Shown piece by piece: positions 1 to 5,548 of a DNA stretch of 6,397 nucleotides (its first letter is position 1; each line of letters begins with the position of its first letter). Both the position numbers and the translations under genes were made by a program. Under the pieces are notes generated by a model that was given only the letters and a program-made list of their open reading frames with translations, was not told where the DNA came from and searched no databases. The DNA comes from an uncultured Bacillaceae bacterium (GTDB lineage: Bacteria > Bacillota > Bacilli > Bacillales > Cytobacillaceae), in NCBI GenBank assembly GCA_937995745.1, contig CALKIU010000123.1, forward strand, positions 1-6,397, read 5' to 3'.

Positions 1-12
1 TTGGAATAAATT

Positions 13-45
13 GGCGGGACGGGGAACCTGTCCCCATGTCCCGCC
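13..45. repeat. REP-like hairpin A
   Basis: The outer arms GGCGGGAC (13-20) and GTCCCGCC (38-45) are perfect inverted repeats. Inside them GGGGA (21-25) pairs with TCCCC (31-35) around an ACCTG loop, leaving an AT bulge on one side. The core GGAACCTGTCCCC recurs at about 2189, 5846 and, in variant form, 5795 and 4354. It starts 8 bases past the stop of the minus-strand gene ending at 53, so it may protect or end that transcript, but no U-run follows it on the minus strand. Such elements resemble Firmicutes REP sequences linked elsewhere to Y1 (RAYT) transposases; none is encoded in this window. Confidence 0.75.
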
Positions 46-52
46 CCATGTT

Positions 53-334
53 CTATATGATGTTTGTATAGCTGCCGAATAGGATGAAAAGGAAGATTAT
101 GAATGCATATAATGCACAGCCGATGATGCCGGTAATGAGGCCGGCGGTTGCCAATCCCCTGCCGTTGTATCCGAATTTGTCAATTTCGTTGAAGGCTTTT
201 TTTGCAATGACGATGGCTATGATTCCAATGATGAGTCCGATGTAAGGGATGATGATGGATAATATTCCGAGTACAAGGGAGGCAATAGCTTTGTTGCTCG
301 TGGGTTGGTGGGCTTGAGGTTCGTTTTGGCTCAT
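53..334 (-). CDS. Small DUF4190-type membrane protein
   Basis: This encodes a 93-residue protein. A hydrophilic N-terminus rich in Gln and Pro (residues 2-14) is followed by N-K-A-I-A-S-L-V-L-G-I, which opens the DUF4190 pattern. A long hydrophobic hairpin covers about residues 16-44, a short charged loop with KK and NEIDKFGYNGRG covers 45-60, and a final hydrophobic segment covers 61-86. The Gly-rich LATAGLITGIIG stretch is typical of the family. The ATG at 334 is chosen over the in-frame ATG at 349 because GGAGG lies just upstream of 334, and the 349 codon overlaps that ribosome binding site. The gene lies 43 bases downstream of a paralogue on the same strand, so the two are probably co-transcribed. 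DUF4190 proteins are inner-membrane proteins of unknown biochemical role. I infer membrane location from the sequence and assign no function. Confidence 0.85.
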   Translation of the reverse strand: MSQNEPQAHQPTSNKAIASLVLGILSIIIPYIGLIIGIIAIVIAKKAFNEIDKFGYNGRGLATAGLITGIIGCALYAFIIFLFILFGSYTNII

Positions 335-377
335 TTTTCTTTCCTCCAAACGCTTTTGACTGAACGGGAATTTGCGC

Positions 378-650
378 TTAAAAAAGTGTAGCCAGTCCGA
401 GCCAGAATGCGAGTTTGATGGCCAATGTTACGATTCCGGTGACAATGCCTGTTATGGCAAAACCCTTTTTGACGTGTTTCGTGGCGGCGATGCCTCCAAA
501 AATAATGGCCAAAATGGCCAAAGGATATGGGATGACCGGAATGAAGAATAAAACCAAACCAATGATGCCTAACACAAATGCCGCTACGGCCAATCCGTTT
601 GCCGCCTGAGCCGGTTGGACATAAATCGTATCGGGTTTTTGCTGATCCAT
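378..650 (-). CDS. Small DUF4190-type membrane protein, paralogue
   Basis: This encodes a 90-residue protein with the same plan as its downstream neighbour. A short polar N-terminus (1-17) is followed by N-G-L-A-V-A-A-F-V-L-G-I at 18-29, a Pro-containing hydrophobic hairpin (about 20-56), a basic turn KHVKKGF (58-64) and a last hydrophobic segment (65-89) holding ITGIVTGIV. The frame stays open far upstream (to 860), but the ATG at 650 is preferred: AGGAGGGG sits six or so bases before it, and the upstream residues look non-coding, with many Cys, Pro and Asn and no hydrophobic pattern. It is the first gene of the likely two-gene minus-strand operon. Similarity to the 53-334 product in the N-terminal hairpin and the Gly-rich last helix suggests an old tandem duplication. 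Function is unknown; both proteins probably sit in the cell membrane. Confidence 0.85.
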   Translation of the reverse strand: MDQQKPDTIYVQPAQAANGLAVAAFVLGIIGLVLFFIPVIPYPLAILAIIFGGIAATKHVKKGFAITGIVTGIVTLAIKLAFWLGLATLF

Positions 651-1380
651 AGGACCCCTCCTTTTTAAAAATAGTTCAATATAATTCCCTTTCGTGTAAA
701 AAAGTCGCGGGGGAATGAGGGGAGTCACTTGCGTGAAGTTTTTGGAGCAAGGACGGTTTTGCGGCCGGCACATTAAAACCGGACAACCGGTATCTGCCGA
801 ATTTCTAATTTGAATTTTTGAAGATTCATGATTTAGTTCATGCCACCCCCCTGTCTGCATGTTTTCAAATTTACAATATGTGGTTCAGATTCATAATATT
901 CCGTTTGGTTATAATGGAAAGAAAAACATTTGGGGAAATCCTTGTATGAATATAAATTAGTGGCGATACTATGATATAAAACGAAGGAAATGGGATAAGC
1001 AACAATTGTGTTTTTCACGGAATGTTGCAATAATTTTTTGCAACGGTTGTAAAGCAAGCTAATTTGGAAGCGGCATATTTGATGGTATTGGGCAAGATGT
1101 TCATGGAAAGCAGTACGTGGAAAAGAGTGATTAAAGATGGTGGCAATTTGTGGATCCAGACGGCGAGACGGTTGATTTTGGAGAAGAAAGTATTTCACAG
1201 GTGATATCATGTAAGCGGCTGGAGATCATATAATAAAGAAAAGATATGCCAATAAACAAATATAATCATTGATTTTATTGTTATGTGATGATTAGGTTAA
1301 TGCGGATTTTGGCATTCCTATTATTTAGGTTTCTTTTGCGATTGAAATTTGTATATTGTTGACGAACCACAAAGCTATGC
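651..1380. other. Intergenic stretch with little recognisable content
   Basis: No intact gene is supported here. It starts with the ribosome binding site and leader of the minus-strand DUF4190 operon. The AT-rich stretch around 675-695 may hold that operon's promoter, but I could not fit convincing -35 and -10 boxes at normal spacing. A small palindrome (ACCGG, ACAA, CCGGT) lies near 777-791. The only possible coding trace is at about 1066-1233 on the plus strand, listed separately. The rest, including the AT-rich part at 1230-1380, shows nothing I can name. Confidence 0.6.
1066..1233 (+). pseudogene. Possible decayed gene remnant
   Basis: In the frame ending at the TAA at 1231-1233, the translation reads as plausible protein: DVHGKQYVEKSD, a TAA stop at 1132-1134, then WWQFVDPDGETVDFGEES and ISQVISCKRLEII. 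Its balance of charged and aromatic residues is unlike the random translations nearby. Another TAA at 1060 closes the frame upstream, and no start or ribosome binding site fits. If real, this is the 3' end of a gene broken by at least one nonsense change. I do not recognise the family. The overlapping plus-strand frame (from about 1036, ending near 1203) is also open for some distance, so the choice of frame is uncertain. Confidence 0.3.
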
Positions 1381-1389
1381 TTGATTAAC

Positions 1390-1436
1390 AAAAATCCTCC
1401 TGTTCCCGCACTTCTTAATGAACGGGAGGATTTTTT
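1390..1436. terminator. Bidirectional Rho-independent terminator
   Basis: AATCCTCCTGTTC (1393-1405) pairs with GAACGGGAGGATT (1420-1432), a 13-bp stem with a single T-G wobble and a 14-base loop. A T-run follows on the plus side (1431-1436) and an A-run precedes it (1390-1394), so it can work in both directions. On the minus strand it lies 42 bases past the stop of the decayed membrane-protein gene (1478), which it most likely once served. Confidence 0.85.
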
Positions 1437-1477
1437 CCATTCTGGCAGTTGCACAGTATTTATATTTTATTCGTTTT

Positions 1478-1880
1478 TCACCGGTTGCCGGAACCGCGGT
1501 ACAAAGCCAACACCGCGGCCATTAAGAAGAACACTCCCGGGATATAGCTTTTGCCGATTGTAAAAAGTCCTCCCAAAACAACGGGGATGACAAGAATCAT
1601 TCCCGCATTTTGTGTGCTGATCGTTTTTTAAAAAATGTACCTAGACAATCCTAAAATGGCGGAAACCACGGGGACAACAACAGTAATCCGCCGTTGAAAT
1701 TTACCCAGTTAACCAGGCGGTACAAAGAATCCAGTTAATCAGATGATGTCCCCATTTCTAAATCTCTAACGACCTCCCTGTCATCAAGTAAAGGAGATAT
1801 CCTGCCGCAAAAAAGGTCAATACCCGTAAAAAAGTCCCCAACTTCTCCGGAACACCTTTCCGTTTTTCTATCCAAATCTT
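1478..1880 (-). pseudogene. Decayed multi-span membrane protein gene
   Basis: Read on the minus strand, two frames together give a convincing membrane protein of roughly 134 residues. The upstream part (from about 1880) starts KIWIEKRKGVPEKLG and enters the hydrophobic FLRVLTFFAAGYLLYLM, then stops at a TAG. After a frame change the downstream part reads VVVPVVSAILGLSRYIF, an in-frame TAA, then GMILVIPVVLGGLFTIG and YIPGVFFLMAAVLALYRGSG, ending at the TGA at 1478-1480. At least three hydrophobic segments are visible. A stop, a frameshift and the loss of a clear start (a TAA lies directly before the KIW codons) mark it as dead. A Shine-Dalgarno-like AAGGGGCAGGGG lies just upstream. I do not recognise the family; a transporter subunit or small orphan membrane protein is possible. 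The terminator at 1390-1436 follows it. Confidence 0.6.
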
Positions 1881-2015
1881 TTACCCCTGCCCCTTCAAAA
1901 AACAATCTCAACAGATATGATTAATGGCCTTTTTATCTATATTTGTCTTTTAAATTCCATGAACCATTTAACCGGTTTTATGTGGATGAATATTTTTTGA
2001 AAAAAGAGAGTAAAA

Positions 2016-2186
2016 ATGTGGGAGCTTTTATTTAAAGGAATTTTTAATGGATACAGAAATGGCAATTTGAAGGAGTTCTGACTGCCGTAAGAATCCCGCA
2101 AGAGGTGTTTGCTGTCCTTATTCAAAAGTTTATTTTAAGCATTTTTTTGTGGGCATTTTATTGGAGCTTATTGGAATTTTGGGACA
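2016..2186 (+). pseudogene. Possible small hydrophobic protein remnant
   Basis: An ATG at 2016 opens MWELLFKGIFNGYRN and then a stop at 2079-2081. A neighbouring frame then continues with FEGVLTAVRIPQEV and the hydrophobic FILSIFLWAFYWSLLEFW up to the REP-like element. Together they look like one short membrane-associated protein split by a frameshift and ending in, or overwritten by, the repeat. A weak AAGAGAG lies before the ATG. Evidence is only the amino-acid pattern, so this may be chance. Confidence 0.25.
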
Positions 2187-2207
2187 CCGTACCTGTCCCC
2201 GTGTCCC
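2181..2207. repeat. REP-like hairpin B
   Basis: The outer arms GGGACAC (2181-2187) and GTGTCCC (2201-2207) are perfect inverted repeats around CGTACCTGTCCCC. The core TACCTGTCCCC matches copies A and E. Compared with copy A, the 5' half of the inner stem seems to have lost two or three G residues, so only the outer 7-bp stem remains intact. It lies 143 bases before the lipoprotein start. Confidence 0.7.
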
Positions 2208-2292
2208 TTCTTTTGGCTGTTTTTTACAAAAAATCGAAAAAATTTGGCAATACCTCCGGATTGCGTCATTTTGGGGTTGTTTGGAGGGTTTT

Positions 2293-2320
2293 TTGAAAAT
2301 AAGATATCAGTAGATTTATT
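2293..2320 (+). promoter_or_regulatory. Weak candidate promoter for the lipoprotein gene
   Basis: TTGAAA (2293-2298) is 5 of 6 to the vegetative -35 box. TTTATT (2315-2320) is 4 of 6 to the -10 box at 16-base spacing. Transcription would start only a few bases before the ribosome binding site AAAGGGG (2334-2340). The spacing is acceptable but the boxes are common in AT-rich DNA. Confidence 0.25.
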
Positions 2321-2349
2321 AGTTGGTATAGGGAAAGGGGTAGAGAAAA

Positions 2350-3443
2350 TTGTTTAAGAGAATTTTGTTTGTTTTGTTGGCGGGTTTGGTTATTTTGAGC
2401 GGTTGTCAGGAAAAGGAAAAGAGCAGCGGGGTGGATGAGCAGGGTTCCGCCGGGAATGCCGAGGAAGAGACGGTTGATGGGCAGGATTCTGAGAATAGGC
2501 CTTCAAAACCTGAGCCGAGGGAACCTGATTCTGTTTCGCTTGATGAGATAAGGTTTGGTAAGCAGGAAGATGTGACAGGTACCTGGATGAAGATATTGGG
2601 TTTTCGCCGATAACGGCTGCCGGCAAAAAGCTTTTGTTGTTTAATCCGCATGAGGGTTTGTACTATTATTACTTTCCTAAAAGTGAAAGAGTTTGGATTT
2701 CAAGCGGTTATCATTCAAGGGTGGCCGTTTCGGATGATTTGAGTTATGTGTTTTTCGTCGAGGAAGAGATGGAGAGCGGCGGTAAAATGCCCCTTTCCCT
2801 GATAAAGATGCATAATACCAATGGAACTGAACAGCAGATTTTTTATGAAGGAAAGGAAGGGGAAAGCATTGACAGTCTGTTTTTCCATGACAATTATGTA
2901 TATTTTACGGTGAAAGAAGCAGACAAAGAGACTTTGTATGCGAAAGCGGTGTTTGATAAAGAGAAAATACCGGCGCTGGAGCAAGAGTATTCCGTCCCGG
3001 TGACCGGTTTGATCACGAAAAACAGCAAGGGTTTGTATATATATCGACCGGAGACGAAGAGCCTGGAGTTGATTGCACCGCCGGGGAAAAAGGGAGAGCG
3101 GATTGCGGTTGAAACGGAGAATGAGATGGAGAATCCATGGCTGGTGAAAATTAACGATGAGAATGACGTGTTTGTAATCTATGAGGATGCAAAAGGGAAT
3201 GTGCATAAGTCAGTAAACGGCAAGAATGTGGGGGAGTTTACTTATCTTGATGATGTAGTGCTTTATGAATGGTACGACAACCGGCATTTGATCGTGTGGG
3301 AGTATCCAAAGCTGTATTTGCTGGACAGTGAGACATTGAAGGAGAAGGTGCTCGCAATGGGGGTAAACAGCTTCGCGTTGGATGGCGCAGATGTATATTA
3401 CAATGATGAAAATAACAGGTTGTTTAGATTGAAGAGAAAATAG
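2350..3443 (+). pseudogene. Frameshifted surface lipoprotein gene
   Basis: A TTG start at 2350 follows AAAGGGG by nine bases. The first frame gives a lipoprotein signal: KR, then a hydrophobic core and the lipobox L-S-G-C with Cys19 as lipidation site. An acidic, Gly/Ser/Pro-rich linker follows to about residue 64. After Val75 (codon 2572-2574) the frame runs off and stops at 2611, while the next frame continues seamlessly from GAC at 2574 as DRYLDEDIGFSPITAAGKK and onwards to 3443. Restoring one base, most simply a lost G in GTG-GAC, gives 364 residues. The mature part is rich in Tyr/Phe/Trp beta-strand patterns such as YVYFTVKEADKETLYAK and LYLLDSETLKEK, and ends VYYNDENNRLFRLKRK, which suggests a beta-propeller-like exported domain. 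That fold is inference; I cannot name the family. The TTG at 2634 has no ribosome binding site, so the second part is not a separate gene. A sequencing error could also explain the break. Confidence 0.75.
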
Positions 3444-3448
3444 AAAGT

Positions 3449-3463
3449 GGAGGTTGGATCGTG
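3449..3463 (+). promoter_or_regulatory. Orphan Shine-Dalgarno and GTG start
   Basis: GGAGG (3449-3453) stands seven bases before a GTG at 3461, a textbook Bacillus start just after the lipoprotein stop. The frame it opens stays open to 4315 and is continuous with the SRPBCC gene, but its first 97 or so codons come from the A-poor repetitive segment and give a Gly/Ser/Trp/Cys-rich peptide unlike any domain. It may be the leftover start of a lost operon partner, or lead to a real fused product. Confidence 0.45.
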
Positions 3464-3730
3464 GCTCGGGGCGCCGGGTTGCGGTTCAGCCTCGTTTTTT
3501 GGCATAAAAACCCGGCGGGGCTTGTTTTGGGGAAACGGTTCAGGCCTTGGTGGTCTGGCTCGCTTGGTTTAGGTTGTGGTTCGGTCGAGGCTTGGTCCGG
3601 GGTTGGTTCCCGGCTTGAGGCTTGCGGATGCGGTTCGGTTTCTCTTTTTCTGTCTGCGGTTGGGATACTCGCGGGTTGCGGGCCGGGAGCGTGTTCTGTG
3701 GATCAAGGGGGGCCGATCCAAGGGGTTCCT
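3461..3730 (+). repeat. G/T-rich, A-poor semi-repetitive segment
   Basis: By my count only 24 of these 270 bases are A, and only 5 of the 120 bases at 3541-3660. Short related words recur: GGTTCGG, GGCTTG, GGTTGG, GCGGTTC and GGCTCG, for example TGGTTCGGTC near 3577 and GCGGTTCGGT near 3630. There is no fixed period. Composition changes sharply to AT-rich at about 3735. A short G/T-rich stretch with an 11-base tandem repeat (4332-4353) lies just past the SRPBCC gene, so that gene is flanked by similar DNA on both sides. The nature is unknown: degenerate minisatellite, remnant of inserted DNA, or a structured RNA leader. Confidence 0.55.
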
Positions 3731-3755
3731 GTTTTTTATCGCTTTGAAAAAAATA

Positions 3756-3775
3756 TTTGTAAAAATAATTACAAA
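3756..3775. promoter_or_regulatory. Palindrome upstream of SRPBCC gene, possible operator
   Basis: TTTGTAA (3756-3762) and TTACAAA (3769-3775) are perfect 7-base inverted arms with a 6-base spacer. It lies 76 bases before the GTG start. A -10-like TATACT is found at 3794-3799, and the right arm (TTACAA) would sit near a -35 position at a long 19-base spacing. This would suit a dimeric repressor site overlapping a promoter. I cannot match it to a specific known regulator, and AT-rich DNA yields such palindromes by chance. Confidence 0.3.
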
Positions 3776-3850
3776 AATGTCCTATCAATGATTTATACTG
3801 AGTTTAATGCAGTTTCAAACGGGATAAGAATTCAGGAGAGGGGAAGCGGC

Positions 3851-4315
3851 GTGAGCAAAGAAGAAATACTGGTATATCGTTTTGAAAAAGTGATCGACGC
3901 ACCGATAGAGGTCGTGTTTGACTGGCTCAACAATGATGAAAAAATAAAACTGTGGAATACAACGGTTGTGGAAAATATTTATGAATCAGAGGAATTAAAA
4001 CCGGGAACAAGATATCAATCTGTTCAAAAAATAGGAAATATGACGTACACCATTCATTGCGTACTGACAGAATATGATCCGCCCTACAAAGCGGTTGCTC
4101 ATACTGAAACCAAAGAAGGCACAAGCATCACCAAGTATTTTTTGTCCGAAGAAAATAACAAAACCAGATTAACAATAGAGGCATCCATCGTACCGAGCAA
4201 CTTTATTTACAAAACAGCGGCAAAACTCCTTGGCAAAAAAGCCGCCCAAAAACTGAACCTAAACGAACAATATGAAAGACTTGTCAAATGCATAGAAAAA
4301 GATATTAACCACTAA
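3851..4315 (+). CDS. SRPBCC (START/Bet v1-like) fold protein
   Basis: This encodes a 154-residue soluble protein. The N-terminal strand YRFEKVIDAPIEVVFDWL (residues 9-26) is the usual SRPBCC opening, where a beta strand is followed by the A-P-x-x-x-V-F helix. Then come Trp35, a series of beta strands (YQSVQKIGNMTYTIHCVLTE, TSITKYFLSE, TRLTIEASIV) and a long C-terminal helix ending in ERLVKCIEKDI. Length and strand order fit the polyketide-cyclase-like family, which binds hydrophobic ligands in an internal pocket. The ligand cannot be told from sequence. The GTG at 3851 is chosen because GAGAGGGG (3836-3843) lies seven bases upstream and homology-like sequence begins directly after it. The frame is open back to 3461, but that part is low-complexity. 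Codon use is AT-rich and normal, unlike the segment upstream. No terminator follows; the IS element begins 52 bases later. Confidence 0.85.
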   Translation: MSKEEILVYRFEKVIDAPIEVVFDWLNNDEKIKLWNTTVVENIYESEELKPGTRYQSVQKIGNMTYTIHCVLTEYDPPYKAVAHTETKEGTSITKYFLSEENNKTRLTIEASIVPSNFIYKTAAKLLGKKAAQKLNLNEQYERLVKCIEKDINH

Positions 4316-4331
4316 TTTGTGCCTGGTTAAG

Positions 4332-4353
4332 GGCTGGGTCATGGCTGGGTCTT
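4332..4353 (+). repeat. 11-bp tandem repeat
   Basis: GGCTGGGTCAT (4332-4342) is followed at once by GGCTGGGTCTT (4343-4353), 10 of 11 identical. The G/T-rich character is like that of 3461-3730. The second copy runs into the REP-like half-element interrupted by the IS. Confidence 0.6.
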
Positions 4354-4366
4354 GGGGACAGAACCC
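4346..4366 (-). repeat. REP-like element C, left part (split by IS)
   Basis: Read on the minus strand this is GGGTTCTGTCCCCAAGACCC, matching the CTGTCCCC core of copies A, B and E and ending in a GACCC arm. It stops at the inverted end of the IS. The other part lies at 5531-5548. Joined with one copy of the target duplication, the two parts restore an arm-core-arm order like copy A. Confidence 0.55.
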
Positions 4367-4393
4367 ACTGGCGTTGCACGAATATAAGTAATT
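4367..4393 (+). repeat. IS left inverted repeat
   Basis: It begins ACTGGCGTTGCACGA and matches the right end (5504-5530, reverse complement) at 23 of 27 bases, with the first 12 identical. It marks the transposase 3' side of the element. Confidence 0.85.
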
Positions 4394-4437
4394 TTCATTA
4401 ATAGAATATAATGGAAACATACTTTCTAAACTAATAG

Positions 4438-4484
4438 AAAAAAAGGGAATGGGTACTAATGAGACCTTGTTCCCGTTTTTTTTT
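4438..4484. terminator. Bidirectional terminator inside the IS left end
   Basis: GGGAATGGGT (4445-4454) pairs with ACCT-T-GTTCCC (4464-4474) with one bulged T and two wobbles, around the loop ACTAATGAG. Nine T residues follow (4476-4484) and seven A residues precede (4438-4444). On the minus strand it directly follows the transposase stop (4484-4486); on the plus strand it would block outside transcripts from entering the transposase as antisense. Confidence 0.75.
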
Positions 4485-5486
4485 CAATATGCAGTTTTGA
4501 ATTTTTGTTTGCACCTTTTCTTCTTATTTATGTTTTCTTTTTTTCTTTCCGTTTTAATCAAAGCGACAGTCCCGAAAAAAGGAGTAGGGTTCGGCTTTGG
4601 CGGAGCCTTTTGTCTTCCTTTCGACGTTTTATTCTTATTACGGTTTAAAATTTTTATAAATGAATCCGCCCTCCGATAAAGGTAAGTTTGTAATAATCTA
4701 AAGAATTCCCATGTTGTTTTATTTGGTTTAGTTTTTAATTTCATGATCAGAGTAAGGCCGTATGCAAACATAGCCAGAAACATTTTATTCCAAATACCTT
4801 GCGGTTTTGTGCTCCAGATTTTTGTAAATCTTAAATGTTGTTTAACCCATTTAAAAAACAATTCGATGGTCCAGCGTGCGCGGTAAATTTCTATCACTTG
4901 TATATCAGTTAAATCAAATCGATTCGTAAGAATTCGATAAACTCTATTCCTTTCATCCACAAACTCTATCTAAGTGAACAGGTTTTTGAGAGACGTTGAA
5001 GCACGCCTTAGCATCTTTCATAACGTATGGATGCGTAGGAGTATATTCTTCAAGGAAACCCTGAACGAAGAGATTTTGATACCCGTACGACAAATGATAC
5101 CTCTTTTTCTTGCCAAGCTAACAGGTTCTCTCTTGAAGGATATCAGCGATCCATAGCGCAAATGGCATCAGATTCTTCGAACATTACATCTGAACTTTCA
5201 AAATCACTCCTGTACCATTGATGGGACTATCTTGTTCCGGATATGCAATATCCGGCGACGCTACTACCAGCCTTGTATGCATTTTTACATAGGTATGTTT
5301 CTGCGAAACATATGCGCAATCACATAGATTCTTTGGCAGGACAAGATCTGTTGAATCAATGATTTTCAATGTGCCTAAGCTGTTGGGCAGCCTTTTTAAT
5401 CCCTTTGTAAGTTCACTTATTTTCCTTACAAGTTTAAGGTCTACCCTTTCTACAATAGGAGCTTTTTTTCTTTTGTGTAAATGCAT
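4484..5486 (-). pseudogene. IS4-family transposase, degraded
   Basis: Three coding stretches on the minus strand, in different frames, make up most of a DDE transposase. The first (5486 down to about 5200) holds LKIIDSTDLVLP with the first catalytic Asp at 5355-5357. A frame change near 5190 leads to FEESDAICAMDR, a TGA at 5143-5145 replacing the Gly codon of the DRGY motif, then WQEKEVSFVVRVSKS; the second Asp is at 5149-5151. Another shift near 5060 gives FLEEYTPTHPYVMKDAK, and a third near 4970 leads into the C-terminal part. That part has YRARWTIELFFKWVKQHL, an exact Y-(2)-R-(3)-E-(6)-K IS4 signature, with the catalytic Glu at 4862-4864, and ends with KGRQKAPPKPNPTPFFGTVA. All three catalytic codons survive, but three frameshifts and one stop kill it. 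Only about 43 residues precede the first Asp, where relatives have well over 100, so the N-terminal DNA-binding region was deleted internally. Confidence 0.9.
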
Positions 5487-5503
5487 ATTTAAGAGAAATT
5501 AGG

Positions 5504-5530
5504 AAATATTTATAATCATGCAACGCCAGT
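5504..5530 (-). repeat. IS right inverted repeat
   Basis: On the minus strand it begins ACTGGCGTTGCATGA and matches the left end at 23 of 27 positions. It marks the transposase 5' side and lies only 18 bases before the first usable transposase codon at 5486, which supports an internal deletion just inside this end. Confidence 0.85.
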
Positions 5531-5548
5531 AGACAGGTCCGTCGTCTC
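5531..5548 (-). repeat. REP-like element C, right part (split by IS)
   Basis: On the minus strand this reads GAGACGACGGACCTGTCT, with the GGACCTGTC core seen in the other REP-like copies, ending at the IS boundary. The left part is at 4346-4366. The overlap of the two parts in ACCTGTC is the putative target duplication. Confidence 0.5.

Larger units (their letters stand above)
1881..2349. other. Intergenic stretch with remnant and REP-like element
   Basis: No intact gene is supported. It contains a weak possible gene remnant (2016-2186), the second REP-like hairpin (2181-2207) and, at its end, the leader of the lipoprotein gene. Open frames on either strand here are short and lack a good start signal, and the longest plus-strand one runs through the REP-like repeat, giving the D-T-V-P-V-P-V translation typical of such repeats. 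Confidence 0.6.
4367..5530 (-). mobile_element. IS4-family insertion sequence, inactive
   Basis: This is a 1164-bp element bounded by inverted repeats, each beginning ACTGGCGTTGCA and matching at 23 of 27 positions (4367-4393 and 5504-5530). It carries one degraded transposase on the minus strand and a terminator close to its left end. The flanks show an imperfect duplication: GGACAGAACCC (4356-4366) against AGACAGGTCCG (5531-5541), 8 of 11 matching, a size usual for IS4-family elements. It is shorter than the roughly 1.4 kb I would expect for a full copy, because the transposase N-terminal region is largely missing while both ends remain. Mutated ends and target duplications suggest an old insertion. 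Confidence 0.85.

Noticed and set aside
833..1210. 125-residue minus-strand open frame
   Set aside because: No ribosome binding site, composition rich in His, Tyr, Cys and Gln without domain pattern, and it overlaps the better-looking plus-strand remnant.
1381..1563. 60-residue plus-strand open frame
   Set aside because: It translates the terminator hairpin and the antisense of the decayed membrane-protein gene.
1937..2125. 62-residue minus-strand open frame
   Set aside because: No Shine-Dalgarno and no recognisable pattern; antisense to the weak remnant at 2016-2186.
2105..2296. 63-residue plus-strand frame taken as an intact gene
   Set aside because: GTG start lacks a ribosome binding site, the frame is open further upstream, and the middle is the REP-like repeat. 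Only the first part may be a remnant.
2634..3443. TTG at 2634 as start of a separate 269-residue gene
   Set aside because: No ribosome binding site, and coding character continues upstream in the same frame to about 2574, where it joins the lipoprotein frame.
3802..3826. SigB-like promoter (GTTTAA, 13 bases, GGGATA)
   Set aside because: The -35 fits but the -10 matches poorly, and the transcript would start practically on the Shine-Dalgarno.
3461..4315. A 284-residue fusion protein starting at 3461
   Set aside because: The first 130 residues are low-complexity and the SRPBCC domain has its own ribosome binding site and GTG at 3851. Kept only as an open question in the findings.
4449..4679. 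76-residue plus-strand open frame
   Set aside because: Antisense of the transposase C-terminus and its terminator; no ribosome binding site.
4974..5156. 60-residue plus-strand open frame
   Set aside because: Antisense of the frameshifted middle part of the transposase.
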